IMG/VR virus record: IMGVR_UViG_3300030098_002634
Location: 1 to 34,608 of that record
Strand: one strand, 5' to 3'
Length of the DNA: 34,608 nt
Origin: a virus
The notes beneath the pieces are model-generated. The model was not told where the DNA came from. It was given only the letters and a program-made list of their open reading frames with translations, and ran no database searches. Positions 1 through 9,218 of the stretch are shown here, in pieces; position 1 is the first letter of the stretch, and every line of letters starts with the position of its first letter. The translations under genes and the position numbers were made by a program.

Positions 1-99
1 TCAACTGGAGCAGGTCAAGCAGGAAACAATTTGGAATCTTTGGATCGTGTAACTGCAACTTTGGCTTATGTTACTGATGCACAGTCACCATCTAACAGT
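1..99. repeat. Terminal direct repeat, left copy (circular overlap)
   Basis: These 99 bases are identical to the last 99 bases of the window (34510-34608), and the capsid reading frame continues through the join. An exact overlap of this size fits the k-mer overlap left when an assembler closes a circle. It is therefore read as one sequence seen twice, not as a biological long terminal repeat. Confidence 0.95.
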
Positions 100-660
100 C
101 AAGATGACTGTGATATGTATAGTTTAGATATTTCGTCTGCATCTTGGTTTGACGCAGGCCACACTCACTATACTGACGATGGTTCTAACAACGCATTGGC
201 ATTAGATGACCTTGACACAGCTATTGCAGCATTATTAGAAAACGGAGCAAACTATAACAGCTTGGTTATGTTAACTGGATACGACACATATCAGAACTTG
301 AAAGCATTAATGCAAGCAACTTCTGGAGCAGCATTCAGATACGATTTACAAGGTGCAGGAGCAGCTAATATGAATGGAGTAACTGGAGAAGCTGGTTTGA
401 ACTTTGATTCAAGAGTCGGTGCATACGATGGAATACCAATATTCCTATCTCAACACGTTCCAAAAGATGGCGCAAGCAGAATATATCTATTAGATATGGA
501 CAGCTTGGCACTAAGGGTCGCAGCACCAACAACTTATGTGGACAACACTAACCTCGCAGTAAGGCAAGTTCTCAGCAGAGAATATGCATTCATTACTGCT
601 GGTGAATTAGTAGCATACAGAAGAGACACAAGCGGAAGTATCCGAGACTTAACGGCATAG
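1..660 (+). CDS. Major capsid protein, C-terminal part (continues from 34018)
   Basis: This is the 3' part of the gene that begins at 34018. Joined across the 99-base overlap it encodes about 383 residues, a usual size for an HK97-fold major capsid protein. The segment is in frame from base 1 and ends with TAG at 658-660. It carries regularly spaced alpha/beta sequence and a C-terminal part typical of HK97-like shells (around LALRVAAPTTYVDNTNLAVR). It follows the protease/scaffold gene, the classic order for head maturation genes. The role as the shell subunit that assembles into the icosahedral head is family knowledge plus context. An internal ATG at 31 is not the true start. Confidence 0.85.
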   Translation, partial: STGAGQAGNNLESLDRVTATLAYVTDAQSPSNSQDDCDMYSLDISSASWFDAGHTHYTDDGSNNALALDDLDTAIAALLENGANYNSLVMLTGYDTYQNLKALMQATSGAAFRYDLQGAGAANMNGVTGEAGLNFDSRVGAYDGIPIFLSQHVPKDGASRIYLLDMDSLALRVAAPTTYVDNTNLAVRQVLSREYAFITAGELVAYRRDTSGSIRDLTA

Positions 661-681
661 AGTGATTGGAGGACTAATTAA

Positions 682-1014
682 ATGGTCAAAATCACCTACA
701 ATGGTTCTCGGTTTACTAGGCGCAGGTTACCTAATGGGCGCTGGATTACTTTCAGACCCCATGCGACCGTTGAAATCGAAAGTGAAAGGCTCGCTGCGGA
801 ACTCGAAGCGCAAAGGGACTTTGATGTTGCAAAAGACTCTTCCCCTAAAGTTGGGGGAGGGGTTAAGACTCACATCAAAACTCCTAAGCGTAGGGGCAGA
901 CCTCCTAAGTCCAAAGCTAAGCCAAAAACCAAGATCCAAGAAAAAGTAGACAAAGCAATTAAGGAGCCTAAACCTAAAGGTCTTAAGAAGGCCAAGAAGG
1001 AGAAGGCTGACTAA
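682..1014 (+). CDS. Basic head-associated small protein with AT-hook-like motif
   Basis: This 110-residue protein starts 12 bases after a GGAGG ribosome site (666-670). Its N-terminal half (VKITYNGSRF then RRRLPNGRWITF) resembles a small beta-rich phage head or neck accessory protein. The C-terminal third is lysine-rich with KRRGRPPKSK near residues 68-77, matching the RGRP core of AT-hook minor-groove binders. It lies just after the capsid gene and its stop overlaps the next ATG (TAATG). A DNA-contacting role inside the head is inference. The alternative frame at 662-949 was rejected because it lacks this pattern and overlaps fully. Confidence 0.7.
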   Translation: MVKITYNGSRFTRRRLPNGRWITFRPHATVEIESERLAAELEAQRDFDVAKDSSPKVGGGVKTHIKTPKRRGRPPKSKAKPKTKIQEKVDKAIKEPKPKGLKKAKKEKAD

Positions 1015-1397
1015 TGGCATCTACCGTAGTAAGGACAAGTAAAAGACTAGACAGAACTCGCACAGCAATGACGTTCTCCAATACGGAGACTGCTGTGGGA
1101 GGCTCTGAAACAACAGTCTTAGATAAGTTTGATGCAGCATTGTATAACAGATATGCAATACAAATATTCAATAGTGATGGTTCAACAGCAGGAGTAGCTA
1201 AGGTTTACGGATCGTTAAAAGACGAACCAGGAGCAGAAGGTGGTTCTGATTGGACACAAATTGGAGATGACATATCAGTTGGTACTAGCAGTAATGCATT
1301 GAAAGCAATATCTACAACTGCTTTGAAACATCTATGTGTAAGGGCTACAGGCAATGGCGCAGATCTTACAGTCATTGTCTATGGGGAGCAAGTTTAG
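1014..1397 (+). CDS. Hypothetical virion protein, beta-rich
   Basis: This 127-residue protein overlaps the preceding stop (TAATG). It is rich in Thr, Ser, Gly and Val, has no membrane segment, and ends in a beta-strand pattern (LTVIVYGEQV) typical of small virion decoration or neck proteins. Its place between capsid and surface-adhesin genes suggests a structural part such as a head decoration or fibre-anchoring protein. No family is recognised with certainty, so the function is left open. Confidence 0.7.
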   Translation: MASTVVRTSKRLDRTRTAMTFSNTETAVGGSETTVLDKFDAALYNRYAIQIFNSDGSTAGVAKVYGSLKDEPGAEGGSDWTQIGDDISVGTSSNALKAISTTALKHLCVRATGNGADLTVIVYGEQV

Positions 1398-1400
1398 TGG

Positions 1401-1451
1401 ATGGCTTCTCCTATATACTCTAATATAGTCTCAGTAAGTGAGGTTGTCTAA
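1401..1451 (+). CDS. Possible 16-residue ORF coupled to the next gene
   Basis: ATG at 1401 opens a short frame (MASPIYSNIVSVSEVV) whose TAA overlaps the next ATG as TAATG, the same coupling used across this genome. The gap also contains a 6-bp inverted repeat CTATAT/ATATAG (about 1413-1430). The frame may be a translation-coupling relay or chance. Only the overlap geometry supports it. Confidence 0.25.
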   Translation: MASPIYSNIVSVSEVV

Positions 1452-3019
1452 TGGCAACGATATACTGGGCTGGTGGCACAGATACAGATATTGATGATTT
1501 CAATAATTATGTTACAAGTGCAAATGGAACAAGTGTTATTTCTGACAATAGTGGAGACTTTAGTGGCGATGATGTTATATTTCAAAGTTTAGCATTAAGC
1601 AATGTAAGTCGTAATCCTACGGTAAATGCTAATGAAACATTTAATTCAATAAGAATAGATTCAGGCTGCACACTTACAGGTAATGCAAGTTATTCAATAA
1701 CTGTAGATGGTGAAGCAGATGGCACGGGAACTACCGAAGCAGGTTATGCAGTAGACATACATGGTGCATTAGGAACTAATGTGAATATAATACTTGCAAC
1801 AAATACTTCAACACTTATAGATTTTGGTAATGCAACATCAGGCACAGTTCATAATCTTACAGTAACTAACGGTATTAATTATCCACAAACGGCTACAAGT
1901 TTAGCTGGAAATCTTACAATAAATGGAGGCACATTTAATACAGATTCAGATACGGCACTTACAGTAACAGGAACTACAACAGTAGCAGGAACATTAATTT
2001 GTAATGGTTCGACAGTAATTCTTGGTTCTGGATATACAGCAGGTTATGCGTTAATTGGTGATGGAACAGTAAATTTTGGCACTGGAACTACTACAGTAGG
2101 TGCAGTTAATACAGATTCAGCATCAGGTATAACAAAGGCAAGTGGAACAATTACATTTAATACAACACAATCAGGAGGGGCAAGTATTGGACCTGCTGTA
2201 ACTAATAGCAACTCACATTTTAATTTTGGTTCAAGCACAGTTAATTTTGATTTATCTGGAGGTGCAGGTAGTAATTTTGCTATAGAACAACATGTTGGTT
2301 CATCTAAAACATTTACAATAACTGCTGCAACTGTAAATTATAAATCAAACGGTAATATTTATCAAGGCAATTCTAATACTAATATTTTTAAAATAATTGG
2401 GAATTTTGTAATTGATGCAAGTAAAACATTTAAAACATTTTATGACGATTCTAATGATTACGGCAGTAAAATAGAAGTTACAGGCGATGTTACTGTAAAT
2501 GGCATATTAAATGCATATTCGGCAAGCAACCCTAAAGCGATGGAATTTGGAAGTCTTACAATAGCAAGTGGAGGAGAATACAGTGCAACAAGCGGAACTA
2601 CTACTCTTAAAAGTGAAACGTCAGGAGGTTCAACGTATGTAAATGATGGAACGTTTACACACAATAATGGAACGTTATTACTTCACGCAGATATTCCAGA
2701 CACGCAGGTATATGCTGGTAGCAGTTCGTTATACAATGTAACATCTTCTACTGGAAATAATGTATGGTTAAAAGAAAATATAACTATTGCTAACGACCTG
2801 ACTATAACATCAGGCACTTTTGGTTCGGGTGGTGGAAATGATAAAGAAGTAACAGTTCACGGTAATGTGTTTATTTCAGGAGGTGAGTTCGGTAATGGTA
2901 GTGAAACTGGTGCATATACTGTTAAAGGTTTAGTTACATTAACTGGAGGAACTTTTGATTTATCAAGTGGAACTATTAATCTTGGTGGAATAAGAAACGC
3001 AGGAGGAACGATTAGCTAA
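1451..3019 (+). CDS. Repetitive beta-strand surface protein (adhesin/fibre-like)
   Basis: This 522-residue protein has short recurring strands of the kind LTVTNG, LTINGGTF, TLTGGTFDLSSGT, with Thr, Ser, Gly and Asn dominating and almost no Cys. This is the texture of beta-helix or beta-solenoid fibres and adhesins. The N-terminus MATIYWAGGTDTD is also typical of fibre shafts in environmental tailed viruses. The stop overlaps the next ATG, linking it to the giant LamG protein downstream. It probably forms part of a virion surface fibre or receptor-binding structure. The fold call comes from repeat texture and has not been modelled. Confidence 0.65.
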   Translation: MATIYWAGGTDTDIDDFNNYVTSANGTSVISDNSGDFSGDDVIFQSLALSNVSRNPTVNANETFNSIRIDSGCTLTGNASYSITVDGEADGTGTTEAGYAVDIHGALGTNVNIILATNTSTLIDFGNATSGTVHNLTVTNGINYPQTATSLAGNLTINGGTFNTDSDTALTVTGTTTVAGTLICNGSTVILGSGYTAGYALIGDGTVNFGTGTTTVGAVNTDSASGITKASGTITFNTTQSGGASIGPAVTNSNSHFNFGSSTVNFDLSGGAGSNFAIEQHVGSSKTFTITAATVNYKSNGNIYQGNSNTNIFKIIGNFVIDASKTFKTFYDDSNDYGSKIEVTGDVTVNGILNAYSASNPKAMEFGSLTIASGGEYSATSGTTTLKSETSGGSTYVNDGTFTHNNGTLLLHADIPDTQVYAGSSSLYNVTSSTGNNVWLKENITIANDLTITSGTFGSGGGNDKEVTVHGNVFISGGEFGNGSETGAYTVKGLVTLTGGTFDLSSGTINLGGIRNAGGTIS

Positions 3020-6000
3020 TGGCAACAATCAATATAGTAGGCACTGGCGGAATAATAGAAGGAAATCTTGGAACGGCAAACGTTAATGTAAATCTTGACA
3101 AAGCTCTAAAATTTGATGGCACTAATGACTACATTAATTGTGGCACAGATACAGATTATGACATTACGGCTGATTTATGTATTGCAGCGTGGATTAAAAA
3201 TGATAACAGCACTACAACAAGCGGTAGTTCTGAAATGATACTTACTAAGTATGCTGGCACTAATGGTGAGAGATGTTATAGAATATATGTGCAAGGCACA
3301 ACTTTAAAGTTTAGCTGCGCAGGAACTGGAGGAACATCTGCCGATACTTATACACTTCAATATTCCATGGCAGATATATTAGATAAATGGAATCATGTTG
3401 CTGGTGTTTTTGACCAAGGCCATATGTATATTTATGTAAATGGAAAACAAAAAGCATATTACGACCATACAGCAGAACCAGCAATTAATGTTCAAAATTC
3501 AAGAGCTGTTGAGATAGGTTCTTATGAAGGAGGAAACAATACTTGGCAAGGACACATAGCAGATGTTAGAATTTACAACGACCATTTACTTACAGGCGGT
3601 GCTGGAACAGCAACTTCTACTTCAACACACATTGAACTTTTAGCAAGTAAAATTAATACAGATAAAACATTAGGAGCAGGAACAACAAACCTTAAAGGAT
3701 ATTGGAAATTAAATTACGAGACAGCTACAGGCGGTACTGCTGGAGATGGTGGAAATGGTTTTGTTCCAGATGAATCAGGAACAGTAAATCAAGGAACACT
3801 TACAAATTTCCCAACAACACCAGCTTACTGGGATTACGATGCTTTTAGTGTAAATGTTCAGGACAACGGAACAACGACAGATGGAAACTTTACAGTAACA
3901 CAAGGAAAGGTAGAGTGTTTGTCAATGAATTGCGTAAAGTTAGATGGTAGTGGCGATTATGTTGATACAGGAACTCCTTTAAAATCTGAAATTCAAACTG
4001 GTTTTAGTATTTCTGGGTGGATAAAACCTGACGATGGAATGTCAGGCACAAATCAAGCAATTTTTGGTATATATCATAATAGTAACCATCAAGTTTTATT
4101 GTATCTTGATTCAGGCGGGGGTAAGCTCTCGGCTCGAATGAATGTTGATGGTTCAGCTTTAGTTTATGCAGTAGAAGATTCGGCTTCTTTTGTTAATGGT
4201 GCTAATCCGTGGACTCACGTTGCTTTGACTGTAGAAAAAGTTGATTCAAGTAATGCTACTCAAAGGTTATACGTTAATGGAGTTAAAAGAACATTAAACT
4301 CAAGTAATAATGGACTTATGTCATCAGTTGATTTAGCAGATTATTTAAGCGGAATAAGTGAAGGTGATGCAAAGCATTTGTTATTAGGTATAGTTGCAAC
4401 TGATAGTAGCCGTGAATGGGAGTTTGCTGGTAAAATACGAGACGTAAGATTTAATGATAATGTATTAACTGATAACCAAGTAGCTTCTCTTTATTCTAAT
4501 ACTTATCCAGTAACGCCTGATCATTGGTATAAACTGGATGTAGTAGGACAGACAACAATTTCTGATGAGGGAACAGGAACGGCAAGTAACGCAAGTATGC
4601 ACGGCAATTCAACTGGATTTCACGTATCAGACAATACACACACTCTTAACCTTGACGATAGGTTTACAATAGAAACCAATGGTTCTTTTTCAGCACCAAG
4701 AGGTGTTTTAGAGTTTTCTGGTAATCTTGATATTAATTGTACAAATGTAGATACTACATCAGCAGGAAATCAGTTTATACATAATAATGGTAAATTTACA
4801 GCAAAGGATGCTGTTGATGCTTTTGTTGCTCCAAATAATGCAACCTTTTTTAATTTTAATTTAGAAACAACATCAGGACACGATATTGATTTAAGAGAAA
4901 GTATAACTATTTTAGGGACATTAGATTTAACAGGTTCAAGCGATAATTTTGTTGTTGACGCTGCAAACGCAGCAGGTAATATTACTATGACAATGGGGGA
5001 TGCAGATAATCAGGCTATCATTGAAAGTAATACAGCAGATACACTTAGGTTTAATCCACATGCTACAAGAGAGATATTAATCACAGGAGGTTCTTCTTTG
5101 AAACCTTGTCGTGTAACTGGACAAGATTGGAAATGGGATAATGGGGCGGCTGGTGCGGCAGGAATTAAATTAGCTAATATGAAGTTTGAAGTTGCAGTTG
5201 ATACCGATACAGGCACAGGTAATGCAGTTAAAATAATACTTACAGGAGATTGTGAGTTTGATGCCGTAACAGTAAGTAGTGGAGATACTTTAGATTTGAA
5301 CTCTCAACGTGCTGAGTTTGGTGGTAACTTTAGTCTTACAGGAACTTTATCAGATACAGGCAACGCAGGTATAGCAATATTCAAAGGAACATATACACGT
5401 TCTGGAACTAAAGCAGATTTAAACACTGGAACTGTCTTTATGATTGAAGGTGCAGGTAGTTCAGATTATCACGACCCAGTGCCAGATAAATTCTTTGTTA
5501 ATGCAGGTTCAGGAACAGTAACACTTGGTAATCCATTAGAAGTTGCAGGTTCAGGAACGGCAGATGTTATTTTAGGTTCTGGAACTTTAAATGCTAATAA
5601 TCAAAATATAACTGGTAGAGATGATATAACAATCGCTACAGGCGGAACATATACGGCAGGAAGTGGCACAATCACCTGTAAAGGAGATTTTACTACCAGT
5701 GGTGGTCTTATTGGTAAGAGTGCTGCTGACTTTATTTGTCACGATGATGGAACTACAAATGGTAATTACATTAATTGTGGAGGTGCAACAGATTCCGATA
5801 GCTGGAGCAATATAACTGTTGAATGTTGGGTAAATCTTGACCATACTGGTAGGCAGGGTGGTGAAACTACGTTTTATTCTCACGGCTCTAATGCAGTTCC
5901 TAAATTTGGATTAAGTGGTGGAGTAATGAGATTTTATGCAGGTTCTTCAAGTAAAGCACTTAATGGCAACACTACATTAACAACAGGTAAATGGTATCAT

Positions 6001-7302
6001 TGTGCTATGTCTTATAATAATTCAACAGGATTATTAAATTTATATCTTGATGGTAAATTAGATGGCTCAGCCACAATAGATACAGGATGTATAACTGCCG
6101 ATGTGGGAGTTTCTTGTATAGGTGCACAGTCCACAGGTAACAGACACATGGATGGGCGTATGGGAAGAATCAGTGTTTGGAATCACGCACTTACTCAGAC
6201 AGAATTAAGAGCAATGATGTTTTATGATTATGATGCTTTAGAAGCTGACAATACTAATTTCCCTGATGCAACAAGAAACGATTGTGTATTCTTTTATCAG
6301 TTTGATGAAGGCACTGGAGATACTATTGCTGACAAAGCTACAAACTCTACAATAGGAGGACAGAACGATGGAGCTTGGCAAACACACAACGGTCAAGGAG
6401 CAGCTTGGGCAGGAGCAGGAACATTCACCGAAGGCACTTCTACGCTTGTCTTTACAGGTTCAGGAAAAACTTGGACAATGGGTAGTTATCTTGGCGTAGG
6501 TACTCAAATAAATAATATGACAGTTAATGCTCCACTTACTTTGAAAAGTATAGACAATGGTTACGGTGCAGTTTATATGACAACTGCTGGAACATTTACG
6601 CTTGGAGCCAGTGGTACACTAACATCTACTGATGCTGAAACATTGTATTTTTCTACGGCTGGTTCGACTATTGATGTCTCGGCTAATACTGATGGCCTTT
6701 CTGCTTTGGAGGCATTAAGATTCAGACATAGTTCAGGAAATATTAATCTTCCAGAACTTACTACTAAAAGCGTTAAGTGTGAAGTATCAGGAGGCACAGT
6801 AACTTCTACGGGAGACCTTACACTTACAACAGAGTTAGAAGTAAACAATACGACAACCTTCAATGCTAATGGTAATACAATAGCTTGTAAGTTAGTAGAC
6901 GTAAACGGAGGAATATTAGATTTAAGAAATTCAACACTTGACTTTAATCAAACAGCAACAGGAGATGAATTTAATTTACATTCAAGTTCAACACTTACAA
7001 CAGGAAACACAACAATAACAGGTAACACATCTTCAAACACCCCTGCTTACTTATCTTATGGTGGTAATTTTGAAGTTGTAGGAGATGTTTCTAATTTAGA
7101 ATTACAAAGTAATGCTGACCTTACAGTAATTGGAGCAGTAACAAATTGCACATTTCAAAGTGGTGTCACTAATGCTAACATAAGACAATGGCATCACACC
7201 TTAGACACTCAGCAGTTATTGGATGCAGATGAAAAAGGGGACGATGATCTTAGATTAACAAAGCCAGCCCTGGATAATGCAAATGAATTACAAACGGGAT
7301 GA
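3019..7302 (+). CDS. Giant surface protein with three LamG/ConA-like domains
   Basis: This 1427-residue protein is the largest of the genome. Three concanavalin A-like (LamG) domains are visible. Each opens with a LKFDGTNDYINCG-type strand, has a W-x-H-V/C-A core and closes with a DVRIYN-like strand. They span about residues 29-190, 305-490 and 910-1060. Between and after them are beta-helix-like repeats similar to the preceding protein (GNLTLTG texture), so the two genes probably share ancestry and function. LamG domains bind glycans or proteins, so a receptor-binding or adhesion role on host surface sugars is the likely job (family knowledge plus inference). There is no signal peptide, as expected for a virion component. 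It ends with TGA TAA in tandem. Confidence 0.8.
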   Translation: MATINIVGTGGIIEGNLGTANVNVNLDKALKFDGTNDYINCGTDTDYDITADLCIAAWIKNDNSTTTSGSSEMILTKYAGTNGERCYRIYVQGTTLKFSCAGTGGTSADTYTLQYSMADILDKWNHVAGVFDQGHMYIYVNGKQKAYYDHTAEPAINVQNSRAVEIGSYEGGNNTWQGHIADVRIYNDHLLTGGAGTATSTSTHIELLASKINTDKTLGAGTTNLKGYWKLNYETATGGTAGDGGNGFVPDESGTVNQGTLTNFPTTPAYWDYDAFSVNVQDNGTTTDGNFTVTQGKVECLSMNCVKLDGSGDYVDTGTPLKSEIQTGFSISGWIKPDDGMSGTNQAIFGIYHNSNHQVLLYLDSGGGKLSARMNVDGSALVYAVEDSASFVNGANPWTHVALTVEKVDSSNATQRLYVNGVKRTLNSSNNGLMSSVDLADYLSGISEGDAKHLLLGIVATDSSREWEFAGKIRDVRFNDNVLTDNQVASLYSNTYPVTPDHWYKLDVVGQTTISDEGTGTASNASMHGNSTGFHVSDNTHTLNLDDRFTIETNGSFSAPRGVLEFSGNLDINCTNVDTTSAGNQFIHNNGKFTAKDAVDAFVAPNNATFFNFNLETTSGHDIDLRESITILGTLDLTGSSDNFVVDAANAAGNITMTMGDADNQAIIESNTADTLRFNPHATREILITGGSSLKPCRVTGQDWKWDNGAAGAAGIKLANMKFEVAVDTDTGTGNAVKIILTGDCEFDAVTVSSGDTLDLNSQRAEFGGNFSLTGTLSDTGNAGIAIFKGTYTRSGTKADLNTGTVFMIEGAGSSDYHDPVPDKFFVNAGSGTVTLGNPLEVAGSGTADVILGSGTLNANNQNITGRDDITIATGGTYTAGSGTITCKGDFTTSGGLIGKSAADFICHDDGTTNGNYINCGGATDSDSWSNITVECWVNLDHTGRQGGETTFYSHGSNAVPKFGLSGGVMRFYAGSSSKALNGNTTLTTGKWYHCAMSYNNSTGLLNLYLDGKLDGSATIDTGCITADVGVSCIGAQSTGNRHMDGRMGRISVWNHALTQTELRAMMFYDYDALEADNTNFPDATRNDCVFFYQFDEGTGDTIADKATNSTIGGQNDGAWQTHNGQGAAWAGAGTFTEGTSTLVFTGSGKTWTMGSYLGVGTQINNMTVNAPLTLKSIDNGYGAVYMTTAGTFTLGASGTLTSTDAETLYFSTAGSTIDVSANTDGLSALEALRFRHSSGNINLPELTTKSVKCEVSGGTVTSTGDLTLTTELEVNNTTTFNANGNTIACKLVDVNGGILDLRNSTLDFNQTATGDEFNLHSSSTLTTGNTTITGNTSSNTPAYLSYGGNFEVVGDVSNLELQSNADLTVIGAVTNCTFQSGVTNANIRQWHHTLDTQQLLDADEKGDDDLRLTKPALDNANELQTG

Positions 7303-7334
7303 TAATTATTTAAGGGAGTAAGGGATAAACAAAT

Positions 7335-7754
7335 ATGGATGAATCGATTAAGCACAAAATAAAACAACAATACAATCGTTTGTCTGCGTTACTAGTTTTC
7401 ATAGCAAACGCATTCACTTTGATGTATGTTGGGGGTATGCAATACAACGATGCCTTATGGTTTGGTTCGGTAAGTGGTGCTTTCACGTACACGATCTTGT
7501 CTACGATAGCAGATTCTCAAGACTTGGAGGATTTAATTCCTGAACGTCGAAAGAAACAACCTGCATCTTATCAAGTACCTAATCAGCCAATTCCGCAAAA
7601 TATGATACCGTTTCAACAGTATCAACAAATGCAACAGCAACCTCCGATGGCACCAACGCCAGCAGGTGGATATATTAATCCACAATCAGGAGAGTTGTTA
7701 GATGCGGAGCAAGGCCCACACATTGATAAGATAGCAGGTAAACAGAGTGGATGA
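7335..7754 (+). CDS. Two-helix membrane protein with Gln/Pro-rich tail
   Basis: This 139-residue protein has two predicted membrane helices at about residues 17-34 and 41-58, then a polar tail rich in Gln, Pro and Met. A purine-rich site (AAGGGAGTAAGGG) precedes the start. It opens a cassette of three successive membrane proteins between the adhesin and neck genes. Size and topology fit a holin-like protein, but many small viral membrane proteins look alike. The holin role is inference. Confidence 0.7.
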   Translation: MDESIKHKIKQQYNRLSALLVFIANAFTLMYVGGMQYNDALWFGSVSGAFTYTILSTIADSQDLEDLIPERRKKQPASYQVPNQPIPQNMIPFQQYQQMQQQPPMAPTPAGGYINPQSGELLDAEQGPHIDKIAGKQSG

Positions 7755-8571
7755 GGGTCTAGTTTTTGCATGGTTTATTGCGGTAGCAATAGGAGTTTCA
7801 GCAGCAATAAGCAAAGCAAAGAAGTCATCATTTTCAGATTATAAAATAAGAAGTTTACAGGGAAAAGCAGCGGCACAAGTATTTGGAATACTAGGCGCAT
7901 TAATTTTCAGCATAGGATTGTTAATGTATAGCGGACTTTTAGCAAAGACTGAATACATTGTTGGGGTATCTGCACTTACCTACGCTGCTTTTTCCCAATA
8001 TAGCCCAATAAATGGGGCATTATCGTTCTTAACAGTAGCTTACAGAACAGAATTTGCTATAGATGATTGGATAAAAGTATCAAACGATGCAGGTTCAATA
8101 AAAGGCAAAGTAAAGGATTTTAATCTTAAGGGTGTTAGGATTAAGACTTTTGATATGAGTGAGTGCATTATTGGTTGCGATGAGCTTATGCATTCGGTAG
8201 TTGAGAATCTAACGCCTTCAGATATTTTTAGATGGGAAACGCCATTATCAGTATCTAAAATGATAAAAGTTAAGATCATAGAAAATACGGTAAATGCTGT
8301 ATTAATGGAGCATAATTTAGATTCTCTTGTAGATGAAGAAGGATTCCCACAAAAAGCATACATTGAATACCATGATGATAAATTGGATTTTAAACCTAAC
8401 TTTCGTAGGATTACTATTTATACCTATCATCCTAAGTGGATTCCAATGCCTGAAGGTGCGGAACCAATTGGATATGAAGTCGCTTATCAACTTTCACGAG
8501 ATTTTAAGAAGGACATTTATGAGAAAATGGATTCGCATAAGAATGCATACGCAGACATGGTGACACAATGA
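7747..8571 (+). CDS. MscS-like mechanosensitive channel domain protein
   Basis: This 274-residue protein starts at GTG (7747), overlapping the previous stop. Three hydrophobic helices (about 5-22, 42-62, 70-96) are followed by a segment that reads like the MscS beta domain. The F-x-I-D-D-W-I strand (about 103-109), then G-x-V-K-D-F-N-L-K-G-V-R-I-K-T-F-D (about 120-136), and IIGCDELMHS (141-150) correspond to the family pattern FxVGDxI, then LRxTxIRTxD, then VIPNxxL. The third helix leads straight into this domain, as the pore helix does in MscS. MscS proteins gate ion flow when the membrane is stretched. A virus copy could act in lysis, release or ion balance. The fold assignment is from pattern and the role is inferred. 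Confidence 0.65.
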   Translation: MDEGLVFAWFIAVAIGVSAAISKAKKSSFSDYKIRSLQGKAAAQVFGILGALIFSIGLLMYSGLLAKTEYIVGVSALTYAAFSQYSPINGALSFLTVAYRTEFAIDDWIKVSNDAGSIKGKVKDFNLKGVRIKTFDMSECIIGCDELMHSVVENLTPSDIFRWETPLSVSKMIKVKIIENTVNAVLMEHNLDSLVDEEGFPQKAYIEYHDDKLDFKPNFRRITIYTYHPKWIPMPEGAEPIGYEVAYQLSRDFKKDIYEKMDSHKNAYADMVTQ

Positions 8572-8951
8572 GATTCATAAGAAATATGTTGTTTGGGACT
8601 GGCAGGTATCCTAGCACAATGGGTGCAGGAGGCCAACAGGATGTAGAGTTCTGTAGATACTTAGAATGGGTATGGTTCAAGAGATGTGTATGGCTTCTTG
8701 GTATAAGTTTTGCATTTGGAGGAGTTGGACTTTATGTTGGTTATTATTATGATGAAGTTGTGAAAGACTACGGTATGACAATATGGGGGGTTGCTTGGTT
8801 ATACAATGGATTCCTTATGTTTGTTTTAGCTGTAAGTATTATACTTTCTACGATCAAGGCTTTAGTAGTAAAAGCATTTGTTAGTCCAGAAGTTCAGGTA
8901 GGGCAAGCAGCAACTAGGACAGCTCAGATGATGAGGAAAGGTGGACTGTGA
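8568..8951 (+). CDS. Two-helix membrane protein
   Basis: This 127-residue protein overlaps the previous gene by an ATGA junction. It has hydrophobic helices at about residues 41-60 and 77-100 with aromatic-rich flanks (WVWFKRCVW) and a basic tail ending RKGGL. It is third in the membrane cassette after the MscS-like protein and may be its partner or a holin/antiholin. No family is recognised. Confidence 0.65.
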   Translation: MRFIRNMLFGTGRYPSTMGAGGQQDVEFCRYLEWVWFKRCVWLLGISFAFGGVGLYVGYYYDEVVKDYGMTIWGVAWLYNGFLMFVLAVSIILSTIKALVVKAFVSPEVQVGQAATRTAQMMRKGGL

Positions 8952-9022
8952 CCGAAAGTAAGTTTGATAGAATGTTAGATGCGTTGTTAAAGATTAAAGA
9001 CATATTAGAGGAGAAGCTGTGA
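8948..9022 (+). CDS. Micro-protein, 24 residues
   Basis: It starts at GTG (8948) overlapping the previous TGA, and reads as an amphipathic helix (FDRMLDALLKIKDILEEKL). The next gene starts inside its stop region at GTG 9019. Support comes from exact overlap at both ends within a tightly coupled gene string. Function is unknown. Confidence 0.45.
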   Translation: MTESKFDRMLDALLKIKDILEEKL

Positions 9023-9156
9023 GTAAAAATGGTTTTTCGAGAGACACCTGGGTTGCAGTTAAATGCAAGATATGTAGTAAGAAAGCTTCTTGGTCTAATG
9101 AATCAACAGGCGCACATTATTGCACACAATGTATGGAGGATGTGGCATTCAAATGA
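9019..9156 (+). CDS. Small zinc-ribbon-like protein
   Basis: This 45-residue frame starts at GTG and has CKIC (about 16-19) and CTQC (about 35-38). The two CxxC knuckles are about 16 residues apart, which fits one zinc ion. It overlaps both neighbours. It is one of many tiny zinc-binding proteins in this genome. Its partner and role are unknown. Confidence 0.6.
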   Translation: MSKNGFSRDTWVAVKCKICSKKASWSNESTGAHYCTQCMEDVAFK

Positions 9157-9218
9157 AATTTAAATGGATTAAAGAAATGGTCGAGCTTACTAAGGCATAT
9201 CAAAGGAGGAACAACTAA
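9153..9218 (+). CDS. Micro-protein, 21 residues
   Basis: ATG overlaps the previous stop (ATGA) and its TAA overlaps the next ATG. It is a basic, helical-looking peptide. The last codons contain AAAGGAGGAACAAC, a strong ribosome site for the following gene, so part of its value may be translational coupling. Confidence 0.4.
   Translation: MKFKWIKEMVELTKAYQRRNN

Noticed and set aside
1-99. Terminal repeats as a biological long terminal repeat
   Set aside because: The repeat lies inside the capsid gene in frame, and its length fits an assembler overlap.
662-949. Alternative frame giving a 95-residue protein
   Set aside because: It fully overlaps the gene at 682, which has better coupling, the ribosome site and coherent domains.
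1451-7302. Diversity-generating retroelement acting on the adhesins
   Set aside because: No reverse transcriptase gene and no variable/template repeat pair are present in the genome.
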